From contig NZ_DGIR01000035.1 of NCBI RefSeq assembly GCF_002386445.1, forward strand, positions 62,001 to 126,000: 64,000 nt of DNA, read 5' to 3'. Position 1 is the stretch's first letter; each line of letters starts with the position of its first letter. The DNA is from Pseudomonas sp. UBA4617 (GTDB lineage: Bacteria; Pseudomonadota; Gammaproteobacteria; Pseudomonadales; Pseudomonadaceae). A program made the position numbers and the translations under genes. Of this stretch, positions 33,985-43,500 are shown piece after piece. The notes below the pieces were generated by a model. That model searched no databases, was not told where the DNA came from, and saw only the letters and a list, made by a program, of their open reading frames with translations.

Positions 33985-35276
33985 GCCAGCCCCGTCATTG
34001 CCCCGCCGTATTGATCGCGGCACCGGCCTCCGGCCAAGGCAAGACCACCGTTACCGCCGCCCTGGCCCGCCTGCACCGCAACCGCGGGCGCAAGGTGCGG
34101 GTGTTCAAGTGCGGGCCTGACTTTCTCGACCCGATGATCCTCGAACGGGCCAGTGGTGCGCCGGTGTACCAGCTCGACCTGTGGATGATCGGCGTCGAGG
34201 AAAGCCGCCGTTTGCTCTGGGACGCTGCCGGCGAGGCCGACCTGATCCTGATCGAAGGGGTAATGGGGTTGTTCGACGGTACCCCGTCCAGCGCCGACCT
34301 GGCCCGCCATTTCGGTGTACCGGTACTGGCGGTGATCGACGGCACGGCCATGGCGCAGACCTTCGGTGCCCTGGCCCTGGGCCTGGCGCGCTACCAGCCC
34401 GACCTGCCGTTCGCCGGCGTGCTGGCCAACCGGGTGGGCAGCCTGCGCCATGCTCAACTGCTGGAAGGTAGCCTGAGCGAAGGGCTGCGCTGGTATGGTG
34501 GTTTGTCCCGCGAGCGCGGCATCGAGCTGCCCAGCCGTCACCTGGGGCTGGTGCAGGCCAGCGAACTGAACGACCTGGATGCACGCCTGGACGCCGCCGC
34601 CGAGGCACTCGGTGCGAGCTGCGACGCCGCCTTGCCACCGCCGGTGGCGTTTGCCGAGCCTGTACCACAACCCCGCGCCACGCCGCTGGCCGGTGTGCGT
34701 ATCGGCGTGGCACGGGACGAGGCGTTCGCCTTCATCTATGGTGCCAATCTTGACCTGTTGCGCACGCTTGGCGCGCACCTGGAGTTCTTCTCGCCATTGC
34801 ATGACCGCGCATTGCCAGCGGTGGATAGCCTGTACCTGCCCGGTGGCTATCCTGAGCTGCACCACCACGCCCTCGCCGCCAATGCGCCGATGAACGAAGC
34901 GATCCGGGCTCATCACGCCCAGGGCAAGCCCTTGCTGGCCGAGTGCGGCGGCATGCTGTACCTGCTCGATGCCTTGACCGACGTAGCCGGCGCGCGGGCC
35001 GAGCTGCTCGGCCTGCTGCCAGGCGAGGCGACCCTGCAAAAGCGCCTGGCAGCCTTGGCGTTGCAGGTCGTGGAGCTGCCGGAGGGCACCTTGCGTGGGC
35101 ACACCTATCACCACTCGTTGACCACTACCGCGCTGGAGCCGATTGCCCGTGGCCTGAGCCCCAACGGTGGGCGTGGCAACGAAGCGGTGTACCGCCTGGG
35201 GCGGCTGACGGCTTCCTACGTGCATTTCTACTTTCCCTCCAATCCGGATGCGGTGGTGGCGCTGTTGCGACCATGA
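33981..35276 (+). CDS. cobB: Cobyrinic acid a,c-diamide synthase
   Basis: This is a 431-residue glutamine amidotransferase (CobB/CbiA) that amidates the a and c side chains of the corrin ring. An N-terminal P-loop ATPase domain has AAPASGQGKTTVTAAL. The C-terminal GATase-like domain has its nucleophile cysteine in PLLAECGGMLYLLD and a histidine in GHTYHHS. It starts with GTG at 33981, overlapping the cobO stop by four bases. It is the second gene of the operon and overlaps bluB as ATGA. Confidence 0.95.
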   Translation: MSQPRHCPAVLIAAPASGQGKTTVTAALARLHRNRGRKVRVFKCGPDFLDPMILERASGAPVYQLDLWMIGVEESRRLLWDAAGEADLILIEGVMGLFDGTPSSADLARHFGVPVLAVIDGTAMAQTFGALALGLARYQPDLPFAGVLANRVGSLRHAQLLEGSLSEGLRWYGGLSRERGIELPSRHLGLVQASELNDLDARLDAAAEALGASCDAALPPPVAFAEPVPQPRATPLAGVRIGVARDEAFAFIYGANLDLLRTLGAHLEFFSPLHDRALPAVDSLYLPGGYPELHHHALAANAPMNEAIRAHHAQGKPLLAECGGMLYLLDALTDVAGARAELLGLLPGEATLQKRLAALALQVVELPEGTLRGHTYHHSLTTTALEPIARGLSPNGGRGNEAVYRLGRLTASYVHFYFPSNPDAVVALLRP

Positions 35277-35923
35277 GCAAACACGCCTACAGCGATGCCG
35301 AGCGCGCCGCGATCTACCGCGCCATCGGCGAGCGCCGGGACATGCGCCATTTCGCCGCTGGCGAGGTGGCTCCGGAGCTGCTCGGCCGCCTGCTGGCTGC
35401 TGCGCACCAGGCGCCCAGCGTCGGCCTGATGCAACCCTGGCGATTCATTCGTATCAGCCGGCCTGACCTGCGCGCGCAGATCCAGGCGCTGGTGGAAGCC
35501 GAACGGGTGCGCACTGCCGAGGCCCTGGGCGAACGCTCCGACGCCTTCATGAAGCTGAAGGTGGAAGGTATCAACGACTGCGCCGAATTGCTGGTGGCCG
35601 CGCTGATGGACAACCGCGAACCCCATATCTTTGGCCGCCGCACGCTGCCGGAAATGGACCTGGCCTCGCTGGCCTGCGCTATTCAGAACCTGTGGCTGGC
35701 GGCCCGTTGCGAAGGGCTGGGCCTGGGCTGGGTGTCGCTGTTCGACCCGCAGGCCTTGGCCACGCTGCTGGGCATGCCGGCTGGAGCCAAGCCGGTCGCG
35801 ATACTGTGCCTGGGCCCGGTCACCGAGTTCTACCCGGCACCAATGCTGGTGCTGGAAAACTGGGCTGAGGAACGGCCCTTGAGCGAAATGCTGTTCGAGA
35901 ACCAATGGGGAGAGCGCCAATGA
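35273..35923 (+). CDS. bluB: 5,6-Dimethylbenzimidazole synthase
   Basis: This is a 216-residue nitroreductase-fold enzyme that breaks down reduced FMN with oxygen to make DMB, the lower ligand of B12. Early motifs are RAIGERRDMRHF and LLGRLLAAAHQAPSVGLMQPWRFI. A C-terminal segment is LGLGWVSLFDP. Its presence means the organism can make true cobalamin aerobically. It starts inside the cobB stop (ATGA) and ends inside the cbiB start, so it is tightly coupled. Confidence 0.93.
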   Translation: MSKHAYSDAERAAIYRAIGERRDMRHFAAGEVAPELLGRLLAAAHQAPSVGLMQPWRFIRISRPDLRAQIQALVEAERVRTAEALGERSDAFMKLKVEGINDCAELLVAALMDNREPHIFGRRTLPEMDLASLACAIQNLWLAARCEGLGLGWVSLFDPQALATLLGMPAGAKPVAILCLGPVTEFYPAPMLVLENWAEERPLSEMLFENQWGERQ

Positions 35924-36828
35924 GCGTGGCCTTGCTGACCGTGGCCGGGGTGGCGCTGGATGCCCTGCTGGGTGAACCGCAGCGGCGCCACCCGCTGGTG
36001 GCTTTTGGCAACCTGGCCGGCAACCTCGAGCGCCGCCTGAATGCCGGTGGGCGCGGCTGGCGCAGCCACGGTGTGAGCGCGTGGTTCCTGGCGGTGGTTC
36101 CGTTGACCCTGGTGGCCCTGATCCTGTCCTGGTTGCCGTACATCGGCTGGCTGGTCGACGTGCTGGCGCTGTACTGCGCCGTCGGCCTGCGCAGCCTGGG
36201 CGAGCACGTGTTGCCCGTCGCCAATGCCTTGCGCCAGGGCGATCTGGAAGAGGCGCGGCGCCGCGTGGGTTTCCTGGTCAGCCGCGAAACCCGCGAGCTG
36301 GACGAGCCCGCCGTGGCCCGGGCGGCCACCGAGTCGGTGCTGGAAAATGGTAGTGATGCAGTGTTCGCCGCACTGTTCTGGTTCGTCGTGGCCGGCGCGC
36401 CGGGCGTGGTGCTGTATCGCCTGAGCAACACGCTCGACGCCATGTGGGGCTATCGCAACGAACGCTTCGAACGCTTCGGCTGGTGCGCGGCACGTGTCGA
36501 CGACGTGCTCAACTATCTCCCCGCCAGGCTGGTAGCGCTGACCTATGCGCTGCTTGGCAAGACCCGCCTGGCCCTGGCCTGCTGGCGCCAGCAAGGCCCG
36601 CTGTGGGACAGCCCCAACGCCGGTCCGGTGATGGCCGCTGGTGCGGGCGCGCTGGGGGTGGAACTGGGGGGCGCGGCGGTGTACCACGGTGAGCTGCATG
36701 AGCGACCGCGCCTGGGGCAAGGGCCAATGGCCGATGCCGAGGCCATCGAGCGTGGCTGGGGGCTGGTGCAGCGCGGTGTGTGGCTGTGGTTGCTGGTGAT
36801 CTGCCTGGGGGCTTACATCAATGCTTGA
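35920..36828 (+). CDS. cbiB: Adenosylcobinamide-phosphate synthase
   Basis: This is a 302-residue membrane protein (CbiB, also named CobD in Pseudomonas denitrificans) that attaches aminopropanol or its phosphate to adenosylcobyric acid. The N-terminal motif is LLTVAGVALDALLGEPQRRHPLVAFG. Conserved internal segments are GFLVSRETRELDE and ENGSDAVFAALFWF. Four or five helices are visible. GGGAG ends 7 bases before the ATG at 35920, which overlaps the bluB stop by four bases. Confidence 0.93.
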   Translation: MSVALLTVAGVALDALLGEPQRRHPLVAFGNLAGNLERRLNAGGRGWRSHGVSAWFLAVVPLTLVALILSWLPYIGWLVDVLALYCAVGLRSLGEHVLPVANALRQGDLEEARRRVGFLVSRETRELDEPAVARAATESVLENGSDAVFAALFWFVVAGAPGVVLYRLSNTLDAMWGYRNERFERFGWCAARVDDVLNYLPARLVALTYALLGKTRLALACWRQQGPLWDSPNAGPVMAAGAGALGVELGGAAVYHGELHERPRLGQGPMADAEAIERGWGLVQRGVWLWLLVICLGAYINA

Positions 36829-37813
36829 ACATGGTGGCCGCCTGCTGCGTGCGGTCCGGCAATACGGTATCGCCCGGGAACAGTGGCTGGACCTGTCCAG
36901 CGGCATTGCGCCGTGGTCTTTTCCGATCCCGCCGATTCCGCTGGAGGCCTGGGCTCGCCTGCCGGAAACCGAGGACGGCCTGGAGCAGGCTGCGCGCGCC
37001 TATTATGGCGCCCGCCAATTGCTGCCGGTAGCCGGTTCGCAGGCCGCGATCCAGGCCCTGCCGTTGCTCCGTACAGCGTGTCGTGTGGGCGTGCTCGCAC
37101 CGTGCTATGCCGAGCACCCGTACGCCTGGCAGCGGGCTGGGCACCAACTGCTGGAGCTGGACGAAGCCAAGGTCGAGGCGACGCTGGACAGCCTCGACGT
37201 GCTGGTGCTGGTCAACCCGAACAACCCGACCGGCTGCCGGGTGCCGCCTGAACGCCTGCTGCAGTGGCACGCGCGCCTGGCCGCCCGCGGTGGCTGGCTG
37301 CTGGTCGACGAAGCGTTCATGGACAACACCCCGGCCGACAGCGTAGTCGGCGATGCCGAGCGCCCGGGCCTTATCGTGTTGCGCTCGTTCGGCAAGTTCT
37401 TCGGCCTGGCCGGCGTGCGCCTGGGCTTCGTCGCCGCCGAACGCAGCCTGCTGCTGCGCCTGGCCGAGTTGCTCGGCCCTTGGACTGTCAACGGCCCGAC
37501 CCGGGTACTGGCCCAGGCCAGCCTTGCCGACCATGCCAGCCAACGCATGCAGGTTGAACGCTGCGCCGCCGCCAGCCAGCGGCTGGCCGTGCTGCTGGAG
37601 CGCGCCGGCCTGGCGCCCAGCGGCGGTTGCGAGCTGTTCCAGTACGTGCGCTGCGAGCGCGCATCGCAACTGCACGATTTTCTCGCCCGCCGTGGCATCC
37701 TGGTACGCCTGTTCGAGCAGCCATCGGCGCTACGCCTGGGGCTGCCTGCCTGTGAAGCAGATGAACTGCGCCTGGCCCAGGCCCTGGCGGCCTATCAGAA
37801 GGAAATGGCATGA
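36821..37813 (+). CDS. cobD: L-threonine-O-3-phosphate decarboxylase
   Basis: This 330-residue PLP enzyme of the class I aminotransferase fold makes aminopropanol phosphate for the nucleotide loop. The PLP lysine is in LRSFGKFFGLAGVRLGF. Other fold motifs are LVLVNPNNPTGCRVP and LVDEAFMDN. It is named CobD in Salmonella and CobC in P. denitrificans. It overlaps cbiB by eight bases and cobQ by four, indicating coupled translation. Confidence 0.92.
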   Translation: MLEHGGRLLRAVRQYGIAREQWLDLSSGIAPWSFPIPPIPLEAWARLPETEDGLEQAARAYYGARQLLPVAGSQAAIQALPLLRTACRVGVLAPCYAEHPYAWQRAGHQLLELDEAKVEATLDSLDVLVLVNPNNPTGCRVPPERLLQWHARLAARGGWLLVDEAFMDNTPADSVVGDAERPGLIVLRSFGKFFGLAGVRLGFVAAERSLLLRLAELLGPWTVNGPTRVLAQASLADHASQRMQVERCAAASQRLAVLLERAGLAPSGGCELFQYVRCERASQLHDFLARRGILVRLFEQPSALRLGLPACEADELRLAQALAAYQKEMA

Positions 37814-39264
37814 CCACCCTCATGGTGCAAGGCACCACCTCCGACGCAGGCAAGAGCACGCTGGTGACTGCGCTGTGCCGCTGGCTGTTGCGCCAGGGTG
37901 TCGGCGTGGTGCCATTCAAGCCGCAGAACATGGCCCTGAACAGCGCGGTGACCGCAGATGGCGGGGAAATCGGCCGGGCTCAGGCAGTACAGGCCCAGGC
38001 CTGCCGGCTGCAACCGCACACCGACATGAACCCGGTGCTGCTCAAGCCCAACAGTGATACCGGCGCCCAGGTGATCATTCATGGTCGCGCCGTCACCAGC
38101 ATGAACGCGGTGGCCTATCACGACTACAAGGCCGTCGCCATGCAGGCGGTGCTGGCTTCGCACCAGCGCCTGAGCGCTGCCTGGCCGGTGGTCATGGTCG
38201 AGGGCGCGGGTTCGCCGGCGGAAATCAACCTGCGAGCCGGCGACATTGCCAACATGGGCTTTGCCGAAGCGGTGGACTGCCCGGTGATCCTGGTCGCCGA
38301 CATCAACCGCGGCGGCGTGTTTGCCCACCTGGTGGGCACGCTGGAGTTGCTGTCGCCCAGCGAGCAGGCGCGGGTCAAGGGCTTCGTCATCAACCGCTTC
38401 CGTGGCGACATTGCCTTGCTGCAGCCAGGGCTGGACTGGCTGGAACAGCGCACCGGCAAACCGGTGCTGGGTGTGCTGCCCTATGTCAGCGATCTGCACC
38501 TGGAAGCCGAGGACGGCATCGATGCACGCCAGGGAGCCAAGGCCGGGCGCGTGCTCAAGGTAATCGTCCCGGTGCTGCCACGCATCAGCAACCACACCGA
38601 CTTCGACCCGCTGCGCCTGCACCCGCAGGTGGACCTGCAGTTCATCGGCCCGGGCCAGGCGATCCCGGCTGCCGACCTGATCATCCTGCCGGGCTCGAAA
38701 AGCGTGCGCGGCGACCTGGCGCAGCTACGCGAACGCGGCTGGGACAAGGCCATCGCACGGCACCTGCGCTATGGAGGCAAGCTGATCGGAATCTGCGGCG
38801 GCCTGCAGATGCTTGGCCGCGAAGTGCATGACCCACTCGGTCTCGAAGGTGCTGCCGGCTCGAGCCCCGGGCTTGGCCTGTTCGATTACGCCACGGTGCT
38901 CGAAGCCGACAAGCAGCTGCGCAACATTGCCGGCACGCTGACGCTTGAAGCCGTCCCGGTTGCCGGTTATGAAATTCACGCCGGCGTCACCAGTGGGCCG
39001 GCACTGGAGCAGCCTGCCGTGCAGTTGGCCGATGGCCGTTGCGATGGTGCCGTCAGTACCGATGGCCAGGTGCTTGCCACCTACCTGCACGGCCTGTTCG
39101 AAAGTAGCCAGTCGTGCGCTGCGCTGCTGCGCTGGGCTGGCTTGGAGGACGTGCAGAGCATCGATTACCAGGCCCTGCGCGAACGCGACATCGAACGCCT
39201 GGCCGACCTGGTGGAAAAGCACCTGGACACTGCGCGCCTGCGCCAGCTTTGTGGGGTCGCCTGA
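37810..39264 (+). CDS. cobQ: Cobyric acid synthase
   Basis: This is a 484-residue amidotransferase (CobQ/CbiP) that adds four amide groups to the corrin ring. The N-terminal ATPase has LMVQGTTSDAGKSTLVTAL and PFKPQNMALNSAVT. The C-terminal GATase domain has the nucleophile region IGICGGLQMLGREVHDP and a conserved histidine in YLHGLFES. It begins at ATG 37810, overlapping cobD as ATGA, and is followed by cobU after one base. Confidence 0.95.
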   Translation: MTTLMVQGTTSDAGKSTLVTALCRWLLRQGVGVVPFKPQNMALNSAVTADGGEIGRAQAVQAQACRLQPHTDMNPVLLKPNSDTGAQVIIHGRAVTSMNAVAYHDYKAVAMQAVLASHQRLSAAWPVVMVEGAGSPAEINLRAGDIANMGFAEAVDCPVILVADINRGGVFAHLVGTLELLSPSEQARVKGFVINRFRGDIALLQPGLDWLEQRTGKPVLGVLPYVSDLHLEAEDGIDARQGAKAGRVLKVIVPVLPRISNHTDFDPLRLHPQVDLQFIGPGQAIPAADLIILPGSKSVRGDLAQLRERGWDKAIARHLRYGGKLIGICGGLQMLGREVHDPLGLEGAAGSSPGLGLFDYATVLEADKQLRNIAGTLTLEAVPVAGYEIHAGVTSGPALEQPAVQLADGRCDGAVSTDGQVLATYLHGLFESSQSCAALLRWAGLEDVQSIDYQALRERDIERLADLVEKHLDTARLRQLCGVA

Positions 39265-39265
39265 C

Positions 39266-39787
39266 ATGCTCAACCTGATCCTCGGCGGTGCCCGCTCTGG
39301 CAAGAGTCGCCTGGCCGAACAGCTGGCCAGCGCCAGTGGCCTGCCGGTGACCTACATCGCCACCAGCCAGCCGCTGGACGGTGAAATGAATGCCCGCGTG
39401 CGATTGCATCGTCAGCGCCGCCCCGCAGACTGGGGCCTGATCGAAGAGCCCCTGGCCCTGGCTGCCGTGCTGCGCGCTGAAGCGGCCGAAGGGCGCTGCC
39501 TGCTGGTGGATTGCCTGACCCTGTGGCTGACCAACCTGCTGATGCTCGAAGACGACCAGCGCCTGGCCGAGGAGCGTGATGCGCTGCTGGCCTGCCTGGA
39601 GCAGTTGCCGGGTACAGTCATCCTGGTCAGTAACGAGACCGGCCTGGGCGTCGTGCCCATGGGCGAGCTGACCCGGCGCTATGTCGACCTGGCCGGCTGG
39701 TTGCACCAGGCCGTCGCCGAACGCTGCCAGCGCGTGGTGCTGACGGTGGCTGGCCTGCCTTTAATGCTCAAAGGACCTGCACTATGA
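39266..39787 (+). CDS. cobU: Adenosylcobinamide kinase/guanylyltransferase
   Basis: This is a 173-residue bifunctional enzyme (CobU/CobP). It phosphorylates adenosylcobinamide and then activates it with GTP. The P-loop is LILGGARSGKSRLAEQL at the start. The GMP-accepting histidine is in RVRLHRQRRP. A Walker B-like segment is LLVDCLTLWLTNLL and a late motif is VSNETGLGVVP. It starts one base after the cobQ stop and overlaps cobT as ATGA. Confidence 0.95.
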   Translation: MLNLILGGARSGKSRLAEQLASASGLPVTYIATSQPLDGEMNARVRLHRQRRPADWGLIEEPLALAAVLRAEAAEGRCLLVDCLTLWLTNLLMLEDDQRLAEERDALLACLEQLPGTVILVSNETGLGVVPMGELTRRYVDLAGWLHQAVAERCQRVVLTVAGLPLMLKGPAL

Positions 39788-40839
39788 CTCAAGCCTGGTG
39801 GCGTGACGCCTGCCAACCCCTCGACAACGCCGCCATGGAGCAGGCCCGCGCCCGTCAGCAGCAGTTGACCAAACCCGCCGGTTCACTCGGCCAGCTGGAA
39901 AGCCTGGCCATCCAGCTGGCTGGCCTGCAGGGGCGTGAAAAGCCAAACCTGGATCAGCTTGCCATCAGCCTGTTTGCCGGCGACCACGGCGTAGTCGAAG
40001 AGGGCATCTCGGCCTACCCGCAAGCGGTGACCGGACAGATGCTGCGCAACTTCGTCGGCGGCGGCGCGGCAATCAGCGTGCTGGCGCGCCAGCTTCAGGC
40101 CAGCCTGGAAGTGGTCGACCTGGGTACCATCGACCCGCATCTGCAGCTGCCTGGCGTGCGCCATCTGTGCCTGGGCGCCGGCACGGCCAACTTCGCCCGC
40201 CAGCCAGCGATGACGGATGACCAGTTGCAGGCCGCACTGCAAGCCGGCCGCGACAGCGCCCTGCGCGCTGCCGACCAGGGCGCACAGCTGTTTATTGGCG
40301 GCGAGATGGGTATTGGCAACACCACCGCCGCCGCAGCCCTGGCCAGCGTGCTGCTGGGCTGCCCGGCCATCGAGCTGAGCGGTCCGGGCACCGGCCTGGA
40401 TGACGCCGGTGTGCGGCACAAGGCCGAGGTCATCGAGCGGGCGCTGCGCCTGCATCGCCTGCGCGCCGAAGCGCCATTGCAGGCGCTGGGTTGTGTAGGC
40501 GGCTTCGAGATCGCCGCGTTGGCGGGGGCCTACCTGGGCTGCGCGCAGGCGGGTATCGCGGTGCTGGTGGACGGTTTCATCTGCAGCGTTGCCGCGCTGC
40601 TGGCGGTGCGCCTGAACCCGCAGTGCCGGGCCTGGCTGCTGTTCGCCCACCAGGGCGCGGAGCCTGGGCACAAGACGGTGCTGGCGGCCTTGCAGGCCGA
40701 ACCGTTGCTGGCTTTGGGCCTGCGCCTGGGCGAGGGCAGTGGTGCGGCTCTGGCGGTGCCGTTGTTGCGCCTGGCCTGTGCCCTGCACGGGCAGATGGCG
40801 ACCTTTGCCGAAGCAGCAGTGGCGGACCGCCCGGCATGA
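39784..40839 (+). CDS. cobT: Nicotinate-nucleotide-DMB phosphoribosyltransferase
   Basis: This is a 351-residue enzyme that activates DMB to alpha-ribazole phosphate. Family motifs are LTKPAGSLGQLESLA, LFAGDHGVVEEGISAYP and IGGEMGIGNTTAAAAL. The catalytic glutamate is in the late GLRLGEGSGAALAVPLL segment. Together with bluB upstream it supplies the lower ligand. It overlaps both cobU and cobC by four bases. Confidence 0.95.
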   Translation: MTQAWWRDACQPLDNAAMEQARARQQQLTKPAGSLGQLESLAIQLAGLQGREKPNLDQLAISLFAGDHGVVEEGISAYPQAVTGQMLRNFVGGGAAISVLARQLQASLEVVDLGTIDPHLQLPGVRHLCLGAGTANFARQPAMTDDQLQAALQAGRDSALRAADQGAQLFIGGEMGIGNTTAAAALASVLLGCPAIELSGPGTGLDDAGVRHKAEVIERALRLHRLRAEAPLQALGCVGGFEIAALAGAYLGCAQAGIAVLVDGFICSVAALLAVRLNPQCRAWLLFAHQGAEPGHKTVLAALQAEPLLALGLRLGEGSGAALAVPLLRLACALHGQMATFAEAAVADRPA

Positions 40840-41402
40840 TCCTCGACCTGCTGCGCCATGGTGAAACAGTGCACGGCGGCTTGCGTGGGAGCCTCGATGA
40901 TGCCCTGACCGACAAAGGCTGGGCGCAGATGCGCGATGCCGTGGCCGAAGCCGGCCCGTGGCAGGTGCTGGTCAGTTCGCCGCTGCAGCGGTGTGCACGT
41001 TTTGCCGATGAACTGGGTGCACGCCTGAACTTGCCGGTGCAGCTTGAGCCGGCCCTGCAGGAGCTGCATTTCGGTGATTGGGAAGGCCGCAGCGCGGCGC
41101 AGATCATGGAACACCAGGCGGATGCACTGGGGCGCTTCTGGGCAGACCCGTACGGGTTTACCCCGCCCAATGGCGAGCCGGTGGCGGCGTTTGCCGAGCG
41201 TGTATTGGCGGCTGTCGAGCGGCTCAGCCTCGAGCATGCCGGCAAGCGTGTGTTGCTGATCACCCATGGCGGCGTGATGCGGCTGTTGCTGGCCCGTGCC
41301 CGTGGCTTGCCAAAGGCCCAGTTGCTGCAGGTAGAGGTCGGCCACGCTGCATTGATGCGGCTGGTGCCGGGTGATAACGGCCACTGGATCGAAGGGCGCT
41401 GA
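40836..41402 (+). CDS. cobC: Alpha-ribazole phosphatase
   Basis: This is a 188-residue histidine phosphatase. The phospho-histidine signature is LLRHGETVHGG near residue 6. The second histidine is in LLITHGGVMRLLL, and the acid in the ELHFGDWEGR region. It removes the phosphate of alpha-ribazole phosphate or of adenosylcobalamin phosphate in the final steps. It starts in the ATGA overlap with cobT and is separated from cobS by one base. Confidence 0.92.
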   Translation: MILDLLRHGETVHGGLRGSLDDALTDKGWAQMRDAVAEAGPWQVLVSSPLQRCARFADELGARLNLPVQLEPALQELHFGDWEGRSAAQIMEHQADALGRFWADPYGFTPPNGEPVAAFAERVLAAVERLSLEHAGKRVLLITHGGVMRLLLARARGLPKAQLLQVEVGHAALMRLVPGDNGHWIEGR

Positions 41403-41403
41403 A

Positions 41404-42126
41404 ATGTTGCCGTTCTGGATTGCCTTGCAATTTCTCAGCAGCTTGCCGGTGCGCCTGCCGGGCATGCCCGCAGCAGCCGACATGGGGCGCTCGCTGCTGT
41501 GCTATCCGCTGGTGGGGTTGCTGTTCGGTCTGTTGCTGTGGCTGGTCAGCCATTGGCTGCAGGGGGCCCCGGCGCCACTACATGCAGCGTTGCTGCTGGC
41601 GTTGTGGGTGCTGCTCAGCGGTGCCTTGCACCTCGATGGGCTGGCGGACAGTGCCGACGCCTGGCTGGGCGGTTTCGGCGACCGCGAACGCACCCTGCAG
41701 ATCATGAAAGATCCGCGTAGCGGGCCGATTGCCGTGGTCACCCTGATTCTGGTGCTGTTGCTGAAGTTCTGTGCCCTGTGGGTGCTGATTGAGCAGGGTA
41801 CCGGGGCGCAGTTGCTGCTGGCACCGCTGATCGGGCGGGCGGCGATGCTCGGGCTGTTCCTGAGTACACCCTACGTGCGCCCAGGCGGTCTGGGACAGGC
41901 GCTGGCCGAGCATCTGCCCCGCGCTGCGGCCGGTTGGGTGCTGTTGGCTTGTGCACTGTTCTGTCTGGCCCTGGGTGGGTGGATCGTGGTGCTGGCGCTG
42001 GCCGTTTTCGGCGGGTTGCGGCAACTGATGTGGCGGCGCCTCGGTGGAACCACCGGCGATACCGCAGGGGCACTGCTGGAGCTGCTCGAACTGGCCGTAG
42101 TGCTGGGATTGGCGTTGGGCCTGTAA
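41404..42126 (+). CDS. cobS: Adenosylcobalamin-5'-phosphate synthase
   Basis: This is a 240-residue membrane protein (CobS/CobV) that joins the activated corrinoid to alpha-ribazole, closing the nucleotide loop. The family signature LHLDGLADSADAWLGG appears near residue 77 and KDPRSGPIAVV follows. About six helices are visible. The start is the ATG at 41404. It is the last of ten cob genes; no clear terminator follows it. Confidence 0.94.
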   Translation: MLPFWIALQFLSSLPVRLPGMPAAADMGRSLLCYPLVGLLFGLLLWLVSHWLQGAPAPLHAALLLALWVLLSGALHLDGLADSADAWLGGFGDRERTLQIMKDPRSGPIAVVTLILVLLLKFCALWVLIEQGTGAQLLLAPLIGRAAMLGLFLSTPYVRPGGLGQALAEHLPRAAAGWVLLACALFCLALGGWIVVLALAVFGGLRQLMWRRLGGTTGDTAGALLELLELAVVLGLALGL

Positions 42127-42259
42127 TTTGCGCGTAAGGCGTTTCTGTAGGCCCTTTCTGGTCTGAATGTGGCGGTAACCTCCCGAAAAAGCTTGGCAGA
42201 CGCCGCTATCGTTCGCAGGCGTATGCTCGGCCTTGCGCAAACGTGCGAGGAGGGGTCGC

Positions 42260-43439
42260 ATGCGTCACGTCATACTTGGGATAGTATTGTTGGTCGTCGG
42301 GCCTGTTGTTACCGCGGCGGATCTCATTGCGTTCTGGAACACCCCGCGCCACGGTGGCAACAGCTTCAACCGGCTACCCCCTGGCCAAGCTTACTTCGAT
42401 GCCTTGCGCGGCTATGGCGCGACCTGGGTGCGGCTGTCCTACGACAAGTGGCAACCGGCAAGGCGTGACTTCCTGCTTGGCGATGCCGATGCCTATCAAG
42501 GCCTGCCGGCTGCTGACCTGGCCACGCTGCGCGCCACGCTCGACCGTGCCCATCTGGCCGGGCTCAAGGTGGTCATCGCACCACTCTCGCTACCCGGCAT
42601 GCGCTGGTCGCAAAACAACCAGGGCCGGTTCGACGACCGCCTCTGGCAGGACAAGCGCTACTGGCTGCAGGCTGCCGCCTTCTGGCGTGACTTGGCCCGC
42701 GAGTTGAAGAGCCATCCCGCCATCGCGGCGTACAACCTGGTCAACGAACCCGCTCCAGAGAAGTACGGTGGCCTGGCCGAGCATGCCGACGCCGGGCAAA
42801 TGCAGCAGTGGTATACGCGGGCGCAGGGTAGCGCGCGTGATTTGCCGGCACTGTATCAACAACTGATAGCGGCCATTCGTGAGGAAGACGCCGAGACGCC
42901 GGTCATGCTCGATGCCGGTTGGTTTGCTGCCGCCGACGCCTTTGCCTACTGGCCAGCTCCCTTGGGCGACCGGCGGCTGCTGTACAGCGTGCACATGTAC
43001 GAGCCATACGCAGTCACCAGTGCGCTGAACATGACGCGCAAGCGCCCCTTGGCTTACCCCGGCCCGGCACCGTTCGCAGCAAACCCAACAGTGGGACGGC
43101 CAGCGGGTGGCACGCTACCTGCGCCAACCGCTCGACTGGGCCGAAACCATGAAGGTGCCGCGTGAGCGCCTGGTGGTGGCTGAGTTTGGCTGCATGCGTA
43201 GGTTGCCCGGGTGCCGGCAATACCTGGAAGACGTGCTCGGCGTGCTGGAGCGCAATCGCTTGCACTGGGCGTTCTACAGTTTTCGGGAAGACAACTGGGA
43301 TGGCATGGACTACGAACTGGGCTCAACCAAGGTGCCATGGCGCTACTGGCAGGCGATCGAACAGGGCGCACCGGACCCGCTGCCGCGCAAGGCCACTGCG
43401 GAATTCGAACCGATCCGCAAGCGCTTGAAGCCGGATTGA
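42260..43439 (+). pseudogene. GH5-type glycoside hydrolase, frameshifted
   Basis: This reads as one cellulase-like protein of about 392 residues split in two frames. Frame one starts at ATG 42260 after GAGGAGGGG, has a signal peptide (ending VTAAD) and carries the acid/base glutamate E163 in NLVNEPAP, but becomes unrelated after about 43073. Frame two resumes with QQTQQWDGQRVARYL, carries the likely nucleophile glutamate in VVAEFGC, and ends at 43439. The offset needs one extra base or two missing bases near 43070-43080 (CCGTTCGCAGC). The two catalytic residues thus lie in different frames. It may be a real pseudogene or a sequencing error. Synteny after the cob operon gives no function. Confidence 0.8.
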
Positions 43440-43481
43440 GTTCGCCGGTAGACCACGAAATATCTTGCAACGCCCAGTATG

Positions 43482-43495
43482 CGGGTATATACACG
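43482..43495. promoter_or_regulatory. Probable MarR operator upstream of the marR-type gene
   Basis: CGGGTATATACACG is a near-perfect palindrome (one mismatched pair) ending six bases before the regulator's start codon. It matches the perfect palindrome found before the adjacent MFS gene in 13 of 14 positions. Confidence 0.7.
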
Positions 43496-43500
43496 TATCC

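Noticed and set aside
42127..42259. A possible terminator after the cob operon
   Set aside because: I found no stem of adequate length with a T tract in this gap, so none is reported.
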